Part shown: piece after piece, positions 62,191-64,000 of the stretch
Layout: each line of letters begins with the position of its first letter
How positions within the stretch are numbered: position 1 is the first letter of the stretch
Source of the DNA: Ignavibacteriota bacterium
Lineage (GTDB): Bacteria; Bacteroidota; Ignavibacteria; Ignavibacteriales; Melioribacteraceae
Reading direction: 5' to 3'
DNA: 64,000 bases
NCBI GenBank assembly: GCA_016713565.1
Contig: JADJOX010000003.1
Location: 62,001 to 126,000 of the forward strand
Translations under genes and position numbers: made by a program
The notes under the pieces: generated by a model
Told to the model about the DNA's origin: nothing
What the model saw: the letters and a program-made list of their open reading frames with translations, nothing else
Database searches by the model: none

Positions 62191-64000
62191 TTAAAAATAT
62201 GCTCTGGCTTCAGCTCGCAAAGTATTTATTACCCTGCCTTTCCCTTGAAGTCTTCCGAAATAATTTATATTGGTCTGCAAATTTCCCGTAAAACGATAGT
62301 CAAAATTTGCTCTCCAAATATAATTTTTGCCAATTAAATTTCCGTTCGTAATTTCAAATGGAATAATATTTTTGTCCGTATTTACAAGCAATTCGGTTCT
62401 TTCAATTTCAAATCTCAATCTTCCGGTTTCCAATAATGAAAGTGTTAATCTTAATCCGACTTTGTTTTCATCCAATATAGTTGGTGTTTCCGGATACTTG
62501 TCTTCAAGTCTTCCCACCTTAAATAAAAACCCGATTTCTACGTTATTATAAGGTCTGTAAGAAAAATCCGACTGTAATTCACTTTTATTGACTAACCGCG
62601 AACGATTTGTATTTAGCGGAGCAAAAACATTTTCAATAAAATATTTATATTCGGTTTCGTTATTTATTTCATCAACCATTCTAAATTTAACTCGAATATT
62701 TTTTTCGTTATAATATGATTTTTCTAAACCAGAGCTAAATTGATTTAGGTTTCTTGATTCCGTAAATCTTAAACGGAATGACAAATCCCTTTGATTTTTT
62801 AAAATATGCAGATCCTGCTGAAGATAATTAGAACCTCTCATCGTAAGCGAATCATTTAAGAAGTATTTGAAATTCAGAAAATATATTTTTTTCGTATCCT
62901 CTATTTTACTATTCTCTTCAACTCTATAAGTAGTTTCCGAATATAATGAATTAAATACTGAATTTAAGAAATTATTCTGATTGAAATATTTTGCAAAATC
63001 AATTTGAAGTCTTGAATTAATTTTCAAATCGATAACAGGAAATAATTCATCGGTTGGAAGCGTTGATTGAATATAATCTCCGTTATAAGGATCGATTATA
63101 TATTCATTTTCTTCCGCAATTCCATTTCCATTTAAATCTCCTTGATAAGAATATGTACCAGTTCCTTCAATAACTCTTATATAAACTTTTTCATATTTTG
63201 CCGTTCTTTCCGATGCGGCATTATAATAAAAATTTCCGGAAATAAAACGGTCGAACAAATTTAAATTAGATTGTGTTCTCAATAGTATAGTTTCATTGTT
63301 TCCCAATCCCATATTGGAAAAAGTTTCTGTATACTTTTTCTTGCGAAATGATAAATCCAAGATTGAAGAAAACTCTTTTATTCCGTTCCAGTTTGCTGAA
63401 AACGAATTAGTATATGATTTTGATTCGTCAAATAAAACCCCTTTGATAGGTGAATATTCGTTTGTATAAGTATATTTTGCTATTAACAATAAATCGTTTC
63501 CTGTATTAAAACTTACAAACGGCGCAAATTCATTATACTTTAAACTGCTGTTAACCAAAGAGTCGGTATTAATAAATTTTTCATTTTTATCTTCGGTTCT
63601 AAAAGATAAGCCCGGCTGCAAATATTCATTTTGGTATGATACTTCTCCAGTTTGACGAAGCCAATCTGAATTTAATTTTTGATTTTCAGTAATAACTTTG
63701 TCAAACTCATAGTTTACATTTACCCTGCTATAATTTCTCCAATTTGTCTTTACAAATATTCTTTCCGAAGAAAATGAACTTCCTTTTTTTAAATTTCCAT
63801 ATTGCCCGATAAAATCAATATTTTCAAGCGGATTGTATGCTAATTGCATTTCATTCAAAGATTCTTCTTTGTTCAATGCTCCGGCCGTATTGTAATTACG
63901 GTCGAATTCAACTTCGTTTATTCTGTCAATGGTTTTAAATCTTTCGTTTAAAAATCTAGTTTTTAGCGTGCCGCTGAATTTGCCAAGATCTGAATTAAAT
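62191..64000 (-). CDS. Large outer-membrane beta-barrel protein, partial (continues past the window end)
   Basis: The frame stays open to the last base, so the gene starts beyond 64000; a TTG at 63876 is only an internal codon. The visible 600 or so residues are almost all alternating beta strands with aromatic girdles (e.g. TEVSYQNEYLQPGLSFRTED, NTGNDLLLIAKYTYTNEYSP, FDYRFTGNLQTNINYFGRL), ending in LRAEARAYF, a C-terminal aromatic as expected for BAM-assembled barrels. A D-x-N-x-N-x-x-x-E/D calcium-type loop lies in the middle (GDLNGNGIAEENEY). No plug or TonB box can be judged. I do not recognise a named family. Confidence 0.7.
   Translation of the reverse strand, partial: FNSDLGKFSGTLKTRFLNERFKTIDRINEVEFDRNYNTAGALNKEESLNEMQLAYNPLENIDFIGQYGNLKKGSSFSSERIFVKTNWRNYSRVNVNYEFDKVITENQKLNSDWLRQTGEVSYQNEYLQPGLSFRTEDKNEKFINTDSLVNSSLKYNEFAPFVSFNTGNDLLLIAKYTYTNEYSPIKGVLFDESKSYTNSFSANWNGIKEFSSILDLSFRKKKYTETFSNMGLGNNETILLRTQSNLNLFDRFISGNFYYNAASERTAKYEKVYIRVIEGTGTYSYQGDLNGNGIAEENEYIIDPYNGDYIQSTLPTDELFPVIDLKINSRLQIDFAKYFNQNNFLNSVFNSLYSETTYRVEENSKIEDTKKIYFLNFKYFLNDSLTMRGSNYLQQDLHILKNQRDLSFRLRFTESRNLNQFSSGLEKSYYNEKNIRVKFRMVDEINNETEYKYFIENVFAPLNTNRSRLVNKSELQSDFSYRPYNNVEIGFLFKVGRLEDKYPETPTILDENKVGLRLTLSLLETGRLRFEIERTELLVNTDKNIIPFEITNGNLIGKNYIWRANFDYRFTGNLQTNINYFGRLQGKGRVINTLRAEARAYF

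Noticed and set aside
1..64000. tRNA, rRNA, CRISPR, insertion sequence or prophage
   Set aside because: I looked for tRNA T-loop motifs, regularly spaced repeats, transposase motifs and phage genes and saw none; a dedicated RNA scan has not been run.

Overview
The window is AT-rich (roughly 30% GC by eye) and looks chromosomal. It most resembles an uncultured or poorly characterised member of the Ignavibacteriota (Bacteroidota/Chlorobi superphylum). Reasons: one protein ends in a type IX secretion C-terminal domain carrying YPNPFN, the nos cluster is of the clade II type known from Ignavibacterium-like bacteria, a DUF5683 protein follows ParB, and the cell envelope is diderm (RND efflux, beta-barrels, many lipoproteins). 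Almost every gene is on the minus strand; the exceptions are a broken metallophosphoesterase (4229-5108) and a Ppx/GppA phosphatase (46853-47770). The taxonomic call is an inference from gene content.

Layout. 1-5.1 kb: a surface-glycan cluster (GT-B/CDP-glycerol-transferase-like protein, SpsF-type cytidylyltransferase, transketolase split into two genes, class III aminotransferase) plus a divergent metallophosphoesterase. Every gene here is broken by single-base frameshifts although its residues remain conserved. 5.3-14.7 kb: extracytoplasmic polysaccharide-degrading enzymes (GH2 lipoprotein, six-hairpin glycosidase), a DinB-fold protein, a T9SS-exported Asp-box protein and an FTP/PepSY-like lipoprotein. 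15.2-17.0 kb: a DoxX - Ric (di-iron Fe-S repair) - hemerythrin operon typical of nitrosative-stress defence, preceded by a 1.1 kb gene-free stretch with clustered repeats. 18.2-20.5 kb: a receiver-PAS-PAS-PAS-histidine kinase.

20.8-27.5 kb: a complete-looking clade II nitrous-oxide reductase operon, transcribed Rrf2 regulator - cytochrome c - nosZ - nosB-like - nosL - nosD - nosF - nosY. NosZ, the cytochrome and NosL all have lipoprotein signals, so N2O reduction is predicted to be membrane-tethered. 28.2-40.8 kb: a copper island with metal-binding (HMBD) proteins, type II NADH dehydrogenase, CusABC efflux, a Cys-rich exported protein, a frameshifted CopA ATPase, CopZ chaperone and an AraC regulator fused to an HMA metal-binding domain. 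NosZ needs copper and Cus/Cop manages it, so the neighbourhood is functionally coherent. 41-45.1 kb: a chemoreceptor with a co-oriented outer-membrane barrel, then a second DoxX.

45.4-64 kb: housekeeping genes (MerR, aroQ, ppx, Yip1-like, DUF5683, parB, parA, UPF0173 hydrolase, carboxyltransferase, an ABC permease with a motif-degenerate ATPase, YcbL-like hydrolase, aroC, HtrA, recO, mtnA, PfkB kinase, PAP2 phosphatase, NUDIX, and a large outer-membrane barrel running off the window). I saw no tRNA, rRNA, CRISPR array, insertion sequence or prophage. No single gene set looks like a wholly new system. The best leads are the degenerate ABC ATPase, the three-copy HMBD family with a relic, the repeat cluster at 17.1-17.4 kb, the hairpins between nosZ and nosB, and the frameshift-dense glycan locus.
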